The position numbers were made by a program, and so were the translations under genes. Below the pieces are notes generated by a model that ran no database searches, was not told where the DNA came from, and saw only the letters and a list, made by a program, of their open reading frames with translations. Of a stretch of DNA of 64,000 nucleotides, positions 48,001 to 63,000 are shown in pieces. Source of the stretch: Mimachlamys varia (lineage: Eukaryota > Mollusca > Bivalvia > Pectinida > Pectinidae). The DNA is taken from NCBI GenBank assembly GCA_947623455.1, contig OX392527.1, positions 8,304,001 through 8,368,000 on the forward strand, given 5' to 3'. Every line of letters starts with the position of its first letter. Positions within the stretch are counted from its first letter, which is position 1.

Positions 48001-51000
48001 ACTGTGGATATTGTTCCTAATACTGTGGATATTGTTCCTAATACTGTGGATATTGTTCCTAATACTGTGGATATTGTTCCTAATACTGTGGACATTGTTC
48101 CTAATACTGTGGATACTGTTCCTAATACTGTGGACATTGTTCCTAATACTGTGGACATTGTTCCTAATACTGTGGACATTGTTCCTAATACTGTGGATAT
48201 TGTTCCTAATACTGTGGACATTGTTCCTAATACTGTGGACATTGTTCCTAATACTATGGACATTGTTCCTAATACTGTGGACATTGTTCCTAATACTGTG
48301 GATATTGTTCCTAATATTGTGGACATTGTTCCTAATACTGTGGATATTGTTTATAATACTGTGGACATTGTTCCTAATACTGTGGATATTGTTTATAATA
48401 CAGTGGACATTGTTCCTAATACTGTGGATATTGTTCCTAATACTGTGGATATTGTTCTTAATACTGTGGACATTGTTCCTAATACTGTGGACATTGTTCC
48501 TAATACTGTGGATATTGTTTATAATACTGTGGACATTGTTCCTAATACTGTGGATATTGTTTATAATACAGTGGACATTGTTCCTAATACTGTGGACATT
48601 GTTCCTAATTCTGTGGATATTGTTCGTAATACTGTGGACATTGTTCCTAATACTGTGGATATTGTTCCTAATACTGTGGACATTGTTCCTAATACTGTGG
48701 ACATTGTTCCTAATACTGTGGACATTGTTCCTAATACTGTGGATATTGTTCCTAATACTGTGGACATTGTTCCTAATACTGTGGACATTGTTCCTAATAC
48801 TGTGGACATTGTTCCTAATACTGTGGACATTGTTCCTAATACTGTGGACATTGTTCCTAATACTGTGGATATTGTTCCTAATACTGTGGATATTGTTCCT
48901 AATACTGTGGACATTGTTCCTAATACTGTGGACATTGTTCCTAATACTGTGGATATTGTTCCTAATACTGTGGATATTGTTCCTAATACTGTGGATATTG
49001 TTCCTAATACTGTGGACATTGTTCCTAATACTGTGGACATTGTTCCTAATACTGTGGACATTGTTCCTAATACTGTGGATACTGTTCCTAATACTGTGGA
49101 CATTGTTCCTAATACTGTGGATATTGTTCCTAATACTGTGGATATTGTTCCTAATACTGTGGATATTGTTCCTAATACTGTGGATATTGTTCCTAATACT
49201 GTGGACATTGTTCCTAATACTGTGGATACTGTTCCTAATACTGTGGACATTGTTCCTAATACTGTGGACATTGTTCCTAATACTGTGGACATTGTTCCTA
49301 ATACTGTGGATACTGTTCCTAATACTGTGGACATTGTTCCTAATACTGTGGACATTGTTCCTAATACTATGGACATTGTTCCTAATACTGTGGACATTGT
49401 TCCTAATACTGTGGATATTGTTCCTAATACTGTGGACATTGTTCCTAATACTGTGGATATTGTTTATAATACTGTGGACATTGTTCCTAATACTGTGGAT
49501 ATTGTTTATAATACAGTGGACATTGTTCCTAATACTGTGGATATTGTTCCTAATACTGTGGATATTGTTCTTAATACTGTGGACATTGTTCCTAATACTG
49601 TGGACATTGTTCCTAATACTGTGGATATTGTTTATAATACTGTGGACATTGTTCCTAATACTGTGGATATTGTTCCTAATACTGTGGATATTGTTCCTAA
49701 TACTGTGGACATTGTTCCTAATATTGGGACATTGTTCGTAATACTGTGGATATTGTTCCTAATACTGTGGATATTGTTCTTAATACTGTGGATACTGTTG
49801 CTAATACTGTGGATATTGTTCCTAATACTGTGGACATTGTTCCTAATACTGTGGACATTGTTCCTAATACTGTGGACATTGTTCCTAATTCTGTGGATAT
49901 TGTTCGTAATACTGTGGACATTGTTCCTAATACTGTGGATATTGTTCCTAATACTGTGGACATTGTTCCTAATACTGTGGATATTGTTCCTAATACTGTG
50001 GACATTGTTCCTAATACTGTGGATATTGTTCCTAATACTGTGGACATTGTTCCTAATACTGTGGACATTGTTCCTAATACTGTGGACATTGTTCCTAATA
50101 CTGTGGACATTGTTCCTAATACTGTGGACATTGTTCCTAATACTGTGGATATTGTTCCTAATACTGTGGATATTGTTCCTAATACTGTGGACATTGTTCC
50201 TAATACTATGGATATTGTTCCTAATACTATGGACATTGTTCCTAATACTGTGGACATTGTTCCTAATACTGTGGACATTGTTCCTAATACTGTGGACATT
50301 GTTCCTAATACTGTGGACATTGTTCCTAATACTGTGGACATTGTTCCTAATACTGTGGATATTGTTCCTAATACTGTGGATATTGTTCCTAATACTGTGG
50401 ACATTGTTCCTAATACTGTGGATATTGTTCCTAATACTGTGGACATTGTTCCTAATACTGTGGATATTGTTCCTAATACTGTGGACATTGTTCCTAATAC
50501 TGTGGATATTGTTCCTAATACTGTGGACATTGTTCCTAATACATACTGTGGATACTGTTCCTAATACTGTGGACATTGTTCCTAATACTGTGGACATTGT
50601 TCCTAATACTGTGGACATTGTTCCTAATACTGTGGATACTGTCCCAAATACTGTGGACATTGTTCATAATACCATGGACATTGTTCCTAATACTGTGGAT
50701 ATTGTTCGTAATACTGTGGATATTGTTCGTAATACTGTGGATATTGTTCCTGATACTGTGGATATTGTTCCTAATACTGTGGACATTGTTCCTAATACTG
50801 TGGACATTGTTCCTAATACTGTGGACATTGTTCGTAATACTGTGGATATTGTTCCTAATACTGTGGATATTGTTCCTAATACTGTGGATATTGTTCCTAA
50901 TACTGTGGACATTGTTCCTAATACTATGGATATTGTTCCTAATACTATGGACATTGTTCCTAATACTGTGGACATTGTTCCTAATACTGTGGACATTGTT

Positions 51001-54000
51001 CCTAATACTGTGGACATTGTTCCTAATACTGTGGACATTGTTCCTAATACTGTGGATATTGTTCCTAATACTGTGGACATTGTTCCTAATACATACTGTG
51101 GATATTGTTCCTAATACTGTGGACATTGTTCCTAATACTGTGGACATTGTTCCTAATACTGTGGACATTGTTCCTAATACTGTGGATACTGTCCCAAATA
51201 CTGTGGATATTGTTCATAATACCATGGACATTGTTCCTAATACTGTGGATATTGTTCGTAATACTGTGGATATTGTTCGTAATACTGTGGATATTGTTCC
51301 TGATACTGTGGATATTGTTCCTAATACTGTGGACATTGTTCCTAATACTGTGGACATTGTTCCTAATACTGTGGACATTGTTCGTAATACTGTGGATATT
51401 GTTCCTAATACTGTGGATATTGTTCCTAATACTGTGGATACTGTTCCTAATACTGTGGATATTGTTCCTAATACTGTGGACATTATTCCTAATACTGTGG
51501 ATATTGTTCCTAATACTGTGGACATTGTTCCTAATACTGTGGATACTGTTCGTAATACTGTGGATACTGTTCCTAATACTGTGGATATTGTTCCTAATAC
51601 TGTGGACATTATTCCTAATACTGTGGATATTGTTCCTAATACTGTGGACATTGTTCCTAATACTGTGGATACTGTTCCTAATACTGTGGATACTGTTCCT
51701 AATACTGTAGACATTGTTCCTAATACTGTGGACATTGTTTCTAATACTGTGGACATTGTTCCTAATACCATGGACATTGTTCCTAATACTGTGGACATTA
51801 TTCATAATACCATGGACATTGTTCCTCATACTGTGGACATTGTTCCTAATACTGTGGACATTGTTCCTAATACTGTGGATATTGTTCCAAATACTGTGGA
51901 CATTGTTCCTAATACTGTGGATACTGTTCCTAATACTGTGGATATTGTTCCTAATACTGTGGACATTGTTCCTAATACCATGGACATTGTTCCTAATACT
52001 GTGGACATTGTTCCTAATACTGTGGACATTGTTCCTAATACTGTGGATATTGTTCCTAATACTGTAGATATTGTTCCTAATACTGTGGATATTGTTCCTA
52101 ATACTGTGGATATTGTTCCTAATACTGTGGACATTGTTCCTATACTGTGGACATTGTTCCTAATACTGTGGATATTGTTCCTAATACTGTGGACATTGTT
52201 CCTAATACTGTGGACATTGTTCCTAATACTGTGGACATTGTTCCTAATACTGTGGACATTGTTCCTAACACTGTGGACATTGTTTCTAATACCATGGACA
52301 TTGTTCCTAATACTGTGGATATTGTTCCTAATAATGTGGACATTGTTCGTAATTCTGTGGATATTGTTCCTAATACCATGGACATTGTTCCTAATACTGT
52401 GGATATTGTTCCTTATACTGTGGATATTGTTCCTTTTACTGTGGATATTGTTCGTAATACTGTGGATATTGTTCGTAACACTGTGGATATTGTTCGTAAC
52501 ACTGTGGATATTGTTTCTAATACCATGGACATTGTTCCTAATACTGTGGATATTGTTCCTAATAACATGGACATTGTTCCTAATACTGTGGATATTGTTC
52601 CTAATACTGTGGACATTGTTCCTAATACTGTGGACATTGTTTCTAATACTGTGGATATTGTTCCTAATACTGTGGATATTGTTCCTAATACTGTGGATAT
52701 TGTTCCTAATACTGTGGACATTGTTCGTAATACTGTGGATATTGTTCCTAATACTGTGGATATTGTTCTTAATACTGTGGATACTGTTGCTAATACTGTG
52801 GACATTGTTCCTAATACTGTGGACATTGTTCCTAATACTGTGGATATTGTTCCTAATACTGTGGATATTGTTCCTAATACTGTGGACATTGTTCCTAATA
52901 CTGTGGACATTGTTCGTAATACTGTGGATATTGTTCCTAATACTGTGGATATTGTTCTTAATACTGTGGATACTGTTGCTAATACTGTGGACATTGTTCC
53001 TAATACTGTGGACATTGTTCCTAATACTGTGGACATTGTTCCTAATACTATGGACATTGTTCCTAATTCTGTGGATATTGTTCGTAATACTGTGGACATT
53101 GTTCCTAATACTGTGGATATTGTTCCTAATACTGTGGACATTGTTCCTAATACTGTGGACATTGTTCCTAATACTGTGGACATTGTTCCTAATACTGTGG
53201 ATATTGTTCCTAATACTGTGGACATTGTTCCTAATACTGTGGACATTGTTCCTAATACTGTGGAGTTCCTAATACTGTGGACATTGTTCCTAATACTGTG
53301 GACATTGTTCCTAATACTGTGGACATTGTTCCTAATACTGTGGATATTGTTCCTAATACTGTGGACATTGTTCCTAATACTGTGGATATTGTTCCTAATA
53401 CTGTGGACATTGTTCCTAATACTGTGGATATTGTTCCTAATACTGTGGACATTGTTCCTAATACTGTGGATATTGTTCCTAATACTGTGGACATTGTTCC
53501 TAATACTGTGGACATTGTTCCTAATACTGTGGAGTTCCTAATACTGTGGACATTGTTCCTAATACTGTGGACATTGTTCCTAATACTGTGGACATTGTTC
53601 CTAATACTGTGGATATTGTTCCTAATACTGTGGACATTGTTCCTAATACTGTGGATATTGTTCCTAATACTGTGGACATTGTTCCTAATACTGTGGATAT
53701 TGTTCCTAATACTGTGGACATTATTCCTAATACTGTGGATACTGTTCCTAATACTGTGGACATTGTTCCTAATACTGTGGATACTGTCCCAGATACTGTG
53801 GACATTGTTCATAATACCATGGACATTGTTCCTAATACTGTGGATATTGTTCGTAATACTGTGGATATTGTTCCTAATACTGTGGATATTGTTCCTAATA
53901 CTGTGGATACTGATCCTAATACTGTGGATATTGTTCCTTATACTGTGGACATTATTCCTAATACTGTGGATATTGTTCCTAATACTGTGGACATTGTTCC

Positions 54001-57000
54001 TAATACTGTGGATACTGTTCCTAATACTGTGGATACTGTTCCTAATACTGTAGACATTGTTCCTATTACTGTGGACATTGTTCCTAATACTGTGGACATT
54101 GTTCCTAATACTATGGACATTGTTCCTAATACTGTGGATATTATTCATAATACCATGGACATTGTTCCTAATACTGTGGACATTGTTCCTAATACTGTGG
54201 ACATTGTTCCTAATACTGTGGATATTGTTCCAAATACTGTGGACATTGTTCCTAATACTGTGGATACTGTTCCTAATACATTGGACATTGTTCCTAATAC
54301 TGTAGACATTGTTCCTAATACTGTGGATACTGTTCCTAATACTGTGGACATTGTTCCTAATACTGTGGATATTGTTCCTAATACTGTGGATTTTGTTCCT
54401 AATACTGTGGATATTGTTCCTAATACTGTGGATATTGTTCCTAATACTGTGGACATTGTTCGTAATACCATGGACATTGTTCCTAATACTGTGGACATTG
54501 TTCCTAATACTGTGGACATTGTTCCTAATACTGTGGATATTGTTCCTAATACTGTGGATATTGTTCCTAATACTGTGGATATTGTTCCTAATACTGTGGA
54601 TATTGTTCCTAATACTGTGGATTTTGTTCCTAATACTGTGGACATTGTTCCTAGAACTGTGGACATTGTTCCTAATACTGTGGACATTGTTCCTAACACT
54701 GTGGACATTGTTTCTAATACCATGGACATTGTTCCTAATACTGTGGATATTGTTCCTAATACTGTGGACATTGTTCGTAATTCTGTGGATATTGTTCCTA
54801 ATACCATGGACATTGTTCCTAATACTGTGGATATTGTTCCTAATACTGTGGATATTGTTCCTTATACTGTGGATATTGTTCCTAATACTGTGGATATTGT
54901 TCGTAATACTGTGGATATTGTTCGTAACACTGTGGATATTGTTTCTAATACCATGGACATTGTTCCTAATACTGTGGATATTGTTCCTAATACCATGGAC
55001 ATTGTTCCTAATACTGTGGATATTGTTCCTAATACTGTGGACATTGTTCCTATACTGTGGACATTGTTCCTAATACTGTGGATATTGTTCCTAATACTGT
55101 GGATATTGTTCCTAATACAGTGGATATTGTTCCTAATACTGTGGACATTGTTCCTATACTGTGGACAGTGTTCCTATACTGTGGACATTGTTCCTAATAC
55201 TGTGGATTTTGTTCCTAATACTGTGGACATTGTTCCTAATACTGTGGACATTGTTCCTAATACTGTGGACATTGTTCCTAACACTGTGGACATTGTTTCT
55301 AATACCAAGGACATTGTTCCTAATACTGTGGATATTGTTCCTAATACTGTGGACATTGTTCGTATTTCTGTGGATATTGTTCCTAATACCATGGACATTG
55401 TTCCTTATACTGTGGATATTGTTCCTAATACTGTGGACATTGTTCCTAATACTGTGGATATTGTTCGTAATACTGTGGATATTGTTCGTAACACTGTGGA
55501 TATTGTTCCTAATACCATGGACATTGTTCCTAATACTGTGGATATTGTTTTTAATACTGTGGACATTATTTCTAATACTGTGGATATTGTTCCTAATACT
55601 GTGGACAGTGTTCCTATACTTTGGACAGTGTTCCTAATACTGTGGACATTGTTTATAATACTGTGGACATTGTTCCTAATACTGTGGGCATTGTTCGTAA
55701 TACTGTGGATATTGTTCCTAATACTGTGGATATTGTTCCTAATACTGTGGATATTGTTCGTAATACTGTGGATATTGTTCCTAATACCATGGACATTGTT
55801 CCTAATACTGTAGACATTGTTCCGAATACTGTGGATATTGTTCCTAATACTGTGGATATTGTTCGTAATACTGTGGATATTGTTCCTAATACCATGGACA
55901 TTGTTCCTAATACTGTGGATATTGTTCCTAATACTGTGGATATTGTTCCTAATACTGTGGATATTGTTGGTAATACTGTGGATATTGTTCGTAACACTGT
56001 GGATATTGTTCCTAATACCATGGACATTGTTCTTAATACTGTGGATATTGTTCCTAATACCATGGACATTGTTCCTAATACTGTGGACATTGTTCCTAAA
56101 ACTGTGGATATTGTTCCTAATACTGTGGATATTGTTCCTAATACTGTGGATATTGTTCCTTATACCATGGACATTGTTCCTAATACTGTGGACATTGTTC
56201 CTAATACCATGGACATTGTTCCTAATACTGTGGACATTATTCCTAATACTGTGGACATTGTTCCTAATACTGTGGATATTGTTCCTAATACCATGGACAT
56301 TATTCCTAATACTGTGGACATTATTCCTAATACTGTTGACATTTTTCCTAATACCATTGACATTGTTCCTAATACTGTGGATATTGTTCCTAATACTGTG
56401 GATATTGTTCGTAATACTGTGGATATTGTTCCTAATACCATGGACATTGTTCCTAATACTGTGGACATTGTTCCTAATACTGTGGATATTGTTCCTAATA
56501 CTGTGGACATTGTTCCTAATACTGTGGATATTGTTCGTAATACTGTGGATATTGTTCGTAACACTGTGGATATTGTTCCTAATACCATGGACATTGTTCT
56601 TAATACTGTGGATATTATTCCTAATAAAATGGACATTGTTCCTAATACTGTGGACATTGTTTCTAATACTGTGGATATTGTTCCTAATACTGTGGATATT
56701 GTTCCTAATACTGTGGATGTTGTTCCTAATACTGTGGACATTATTCCTAATTCTGTGGACATTGTTCCTAATACCATGGACATTGTTCTTAATACCATAG
56801 ACATTGTTCCTAATACTGTGGATATTGTTCCTAATACTGTGGATATTGTTCCTAATACTGTGGACATTGTTCCTAATACCATGGACATTGTTCCTTATAC
56901 TGTGGACATTGTTCTTAATACTGTGGATATTGTTCCTAATACTGTGGATATTGTTCCTAATACTGTGGACATTATTCCTAATACTGTGGACATTGTTCCT

Positions 57001-60000
57001 AATACTGTGGATATTGTTCCTAATACTGTGGACATTGTTCCTAATACTGTGGACATTGTTCCTAATACTGTGGACATTGTTCCTAATACCATGGACATTG
57101 TTCCTTATACTGTGGACATTGTTCTTAATACTGTGGATATTGTTCCTAATACTGTGGATATTGTTCCTAATACTGTGGACATTATTCCTAATACTGTGGA
57201 CATTGTTCCTAATACTGTGGACATTGTTCCTAATACTGTGGACATTGTTCCTAATACTGTGGATATTGTTCCTAATACTGTGGATATTGTTCCTAATACT
57301 GTGAATATTGTTCCTAATACTGTGGATATTGTTCCTAATACTGTGAATATTGTTCCTAATACTGTGGACATTGTTCGTAATACTGTGGACATTGTTCCTA
57401 ATACCATGGACATTGTTCCTAATACTGTGGACATTGTTCTTAATACTGTGGATATTGTTCCTAATACTGTGGACATTGTTCCTAATACTGTGGATATTGT
57501 TCCAAATACTGTGGATATTGTTCCTAATACCATGGACATTGTTCCTAATACTGTGGACATTGTTCCTAATACCATGGACATTGTTCCTAATACTGTGGAT
57601 ATTGTTCCTAATACTGTGGACATTGTTCCTTATACTGTGGACATTGTTCCTAATACTGTGGACATTATTCCTAATACTGTGGACATTGTTCCTAATACCA
57701 TGGACATTGTTCCTAATACTGTGGACATTATTCCTAATACTGTGGACATTGTTCCTAATACTGTGGATATTGTTCCTAATACCATGGACATTATTCCTAA
57801 TACTGTGGACATTATTCCTGATACTGTGGACATTTTTCCTAATACTGTGGATATTGTTCCTTATACCATGGACATTGTTCCTAATACTGTGGATATTGTT
57901 CCTAATACTGTGGACATTATTCCTAATACTGTGGACATTATTCCTAATACTGTGGACATTGTTCCTAATACTGTGGATATTGTTCGTAATACTGTGGATA
58001 TTGTTCCTAATACCATGGACATTGTTCCTAATACTGTGGACATTGCTCCTAATACTGTGGATATTGTTCGTAATACTGTGGATATTGTTCCTAATACCAT
58101 GGACATTGTTCCTAATACTGTAGACATTGTTCCTAATACTGTGGATATTGTTCCTAATACTGTGGATATTGTTCGTAATACTGTGGATATTGTTCCTAAT
58201 ACCATGGACATTGTTCCTAATACTGTAGACATTGTTCCGAATACTGTGGATATTGTTCCTAATACTGTGGATATTGTTCGTAATACTGTGGATATTGTTC
58301 CTAATACCATGGACATTGTTCCTAATACTGTGGATATTGTTCCTAATACTGTGGATATTGTTCCTAATACTGTGGACATTGTTCCTAATACTGTGGATAT
58401 TGTTGGTAATACTGTGGATATTGTTCGTAACACTGTGGATATTGTTCCTAATACCATGGACATTGTTCTTAATACTGTGGATATTGTTCCTAATACCATG
58501 GACATTGTTCCTAATACTGTGGACATTGTTCCTAAAACTGTGGATATTGTTCCTAATACTGTGGATATTGTTCCTAATACTGTGGATATTGTTCCTTATA
58601 CCATGGACATTGTTTCTAATACTGTGGACATTGTTCCTAATACCATGGACATTGTTCCTAATACTGTGGACATTATTCCTAATACTGTGGACATTGTTCC
58701 TAATACTGTGGATATTGTTCCTAATACCATGGACATTATTCCTAATACTGTGGACATTATTCCTAATACTGTTGACATTTTTCCTAATACCATGGACATT
58801 GTTCCTAATACTGTGGATATTGTTCCTAATACTGTGGATATTGTTCGTAATACTGTGGATATTGTTCCTAATACCATGGACATTGTTCCTAATACTGTGG
58901 ACATTGTTCCTAATACTGTGGATATTATTCCTAATACTGTGGACATTGTTCCTAATACTGTGGATATTGTTCGTAATACTGTGGATATTGTTCGTAACAC
59001 TGTGGATATTGTTCCTAATACCATGGACATTGTTCTTAATACTGTGGATATTATTCCTAATAAAATGGACATTGTTCCTAATACTGTGGACATTGTTCCT
59101 AATACTGTGGATATTGTTCCTAATACTGTGGATATTGTTCCTAATACTGTGGATATTGTTCCTAATACTGTGGACATTATTCCTAATTCTGTGGACATTG
59201 TTCCTAATACCATGGACATTGTTCTTAATACCATAGACATTGTTCCTAATACTGTGGATATTGTTCCTAATACTGTGGATATTGTTCCTAATACTGTGGA
59301 CATTGTTCCTAATACCATGGACATTGTTCCTTATACTGTGGACATTGTTCTTAATACTGTGGATATTGTTCCTAATACTGTGGACATTATTCCTAATACT
59401 GTGGACAGTGTTCCTAATACTGACGACATTGTTCCTAATACTGTGGACATTGTTCCTAATACTGTTGATATTGTTCCAAATACTGTGGATATTGTTCCTA
59501 ATACCATGGACATTGTTCCTAATACTGTGGAAATTGTTCCTAATACCATTGACATTGTTCCTAATACTGTGGATATTGTTCCTAATACTGTGGACATTGT
59601 TCCTAATACTGTTGATATTGTTCCAAATACTGTGGATATTGTTCCTAATACCATGGACATTGTTCCTAATACTGTGGAAATTGTTCCTAATACCATTGAC
59701 ATTGTTCCTAATACTGTGGATATTGTTCCTAATACTGTGGACATTGTTCCTTATACGGTGGACATTGTTCCTAATACTGTGGACATTATTCCTAATACTG
59801 TGGACATTGTTCCTAATACTGTGGATATTGTTCCTAATACCATGGACATTATTCCTAATACTGTGGACATTATTCCTAATACTGTGGACATTTTTCCTAA
59901 TACTGTGGATATTGTTCCTTATACCATGGACATTATTCCTAATACTGTGGACATTATTCCTAAAACCATGGACATTGTTCCTAATACTGTGGACATTATT

Positions 60001-63000
60001 CTTAATACTGTGGACATTGTTCCTAATACCATGGACATTATTCCTAATACTGTGGACATTGTTCCTAAAACTGTGGACATTGTTCCTAATACTGTTGACA
60101 TTTTTCCTAATACTATGGACATTGTTCCTAATACTGTGGACATTGTTCATAATACTGTGGATATTGTTCGTAATACTGTGGACATTTTTCCTAATACCAT
60201 GGACATTGTTCCTAATACTGTGGATATTGTTCATAATACTGTGGATATTGTTCGTAATACCATGGACATTTTTCCTAATACCATGGACATTGTTCCTAAT
60301 ACTGTGGACATTGTTCATAATACTGTGGATATTGTTCGTAATACCATGGACATTTTTCCTAATACCATGGACATTATTCCTAATACTGTAGACATTGTTC
60401 CTAATACTGTGGACATTGATCATAATACTGTGGATATTGTTCGTAATACCATGGACATTTTTCCTAATACCATGGACATTGTTCCTAATACTGTGGATAT
60501 TGTTCGTAATACCATGGACATTTTTCCTAATACCATGGACATTGTTCCTAATACTGTGGATATTGTTCCTAATACTGTGGATATTGTTCCTAATACTGTG
60601 GACATTGTTCCTAATACTGTGGACATTGTTCCTAATACTGTGGATATTGTTCCTAATACTGTGGACATTGTTCCTAATACTGTGGATATTGTTCGTAATA
60701 CTGTGGATATTGTTCGTAACACTGTGGATATTGTTCCTAATACCATGGACATTGTTCTTAATACTGTGGATATTGTTCCTAATACCATGGACATTGTTCC
60801 TAATACTGTGGATATTGTTCCTAGTACTGTGGATATTGTTCCTAATACCATGGACATTGTTCCTAATACTGTGTATATTGTTCCTAATACTGTGGACATT
60901 ATTCCTAATACTGTGGATATTGTTCCTAATACTGTGGACATTATTCCTAATTTTGTGGACATTGTTCCTAATACCATTGACATTGTTCTTAATACCATGG
61001 ACATTGTTCCTAATACTGTGGATATTGTTCCTAATACTGTGGATATTGTTCCTAATACTGTGGACATTGTTTCTAATACCATGGACATTGTTCCTAATAC
61101 TGTGGACATTGTTCTTAATACTGTGGATATTGTTCCTAATACTGTGGACATTGTTCCTAATGCTGTGGATATTGTCCAAATACTGTGGATATTGTTCCTA
61201 ATACTGTGGACATTGTTCCTAATACTGTGGACATTGTTCCTAATACCATGGACATTGTTCCTAATACTGTGGATATTGTTCCTAATACTGTGGACATTGT
61301 TCCTTATACTGTGGACACTGTTCCTAATACTGTAGACATTATTCCTAATACTGTGGACATTGTTTCTAATACCATGGACATTGTTCCTAATACTGTGGAC
61401 ATTGTTCTTAATACTGTGGATATTGTTCCTAATACTGTGGACATTGTTCCTAATGCTGTGGATATTGTTCCAAATACTGTGGACATTGTTTCTAATACCA
61501 TGGACATTGTTCCTAATACTGTGGATACTGTTGCTAATACTGTGGATATTGTTCCTAATACTGTGGACATTGTTCCTAATACTGTGGACATTGTTCCTAA
61601 TACCATGGACATTGTTCCTAATATTGTGGATATTGTTCCTAATGCTGTGGACATTGTTCCTTATACTGTGGACATTGTTCCTAATACTGTAGACATTATT
61701 CCTAATACTGTGGACATTGTTCCTAATACCATGGACATTATTCCTAATACTGTGGACATTGTTCTTATACTGTGGATATTGTTCCTAATACCATGGACAT
61801 TATTCCTAATACTGTGGACATTGTTCCTAATACCATGGATATTGTTCGTAATACCATGGACATTTTTCCTAATACCATGGACATTGTTCCTAATACTGTG
61901 GATATTATTCGTAATACTGTGGATATTGTTCCTAATACCATGGACATTGTTCCTAATACTGTGGACATTGTTCCTAATACTGTGGACATTATTCCTAATA
62001 CTGTGGACATTGTTCCTAATACTGTGGATATTGTTCCTAATACCATGGACATTATTCCTAATACTGTGGACATTGTTCCTAATACCATGGACATTGTTCC
62101 TAATACTGTGGACATTGTTCCTAATACTGTGGACATTATTCCTAATACTGTGGATATTGTTCCTAATACCATGGACATTATTCCTAATACTGTGGACATT
62201 GTTCCTAATACTGTGGACATTGTTCCTAATACCATGGACATTGTTCCTAATACTGTGGGTATTGTTCCTAATACTGTGGATATTGTTCCTAATACTGTGG
62301 ACATTGTTCCTAATACTGTGGACATTGTTCCTAATACTGTGGATATTGTTCCTAATACTGTGGATATTGTTCCTAATACTGTGGATATTGTTCCTAATAC
62401 CATGGACATTGTTCCTAATACTGTGGACATTATTCCTAATACTGTGGACATTTTTCATAATGCTGTGGATATTGTTCCTAATACTGTGGATATTGTTCCT
62501 AATACTGTGGATATTGTTCCTAATACCATGGACATTGTTCCTAATACTGTGGACATTATTCCTAATACTGTGGACATTGTTCCTAATACTGTGGGTATTG
62601 TTCCTAATACTGTGGATATTGTTCCTAATACTGTAGACATTGTTCCTTATACTGTGGATATTGTTCCTAATACTGTGGATATTGTTCCTAATACTGTGGA
62701 CATTTTTCCTAATGCTGTGGACATTATTGCTAATACTGTGGACATTGTTCCTAATACTGTGGATATTGTTCCTAATACCATGCACATTGTTCCTAATACT
62801 GTGGACATTTTTCCTAATGCTGTGGACATTGTTCCTAATACTGTGGACATTGTTCCTAATACTGTGGACATTGTTCCTAATACTGTGGACATTGTTCTTA
62901 ATACTGTGGACAGTGTTTCCAAACTATGGACATTGTTCCTAATACTGTGGACGTTGTTCCTAATACTGTGGACATTGTTCCTAATACTGTGGACATTGTT

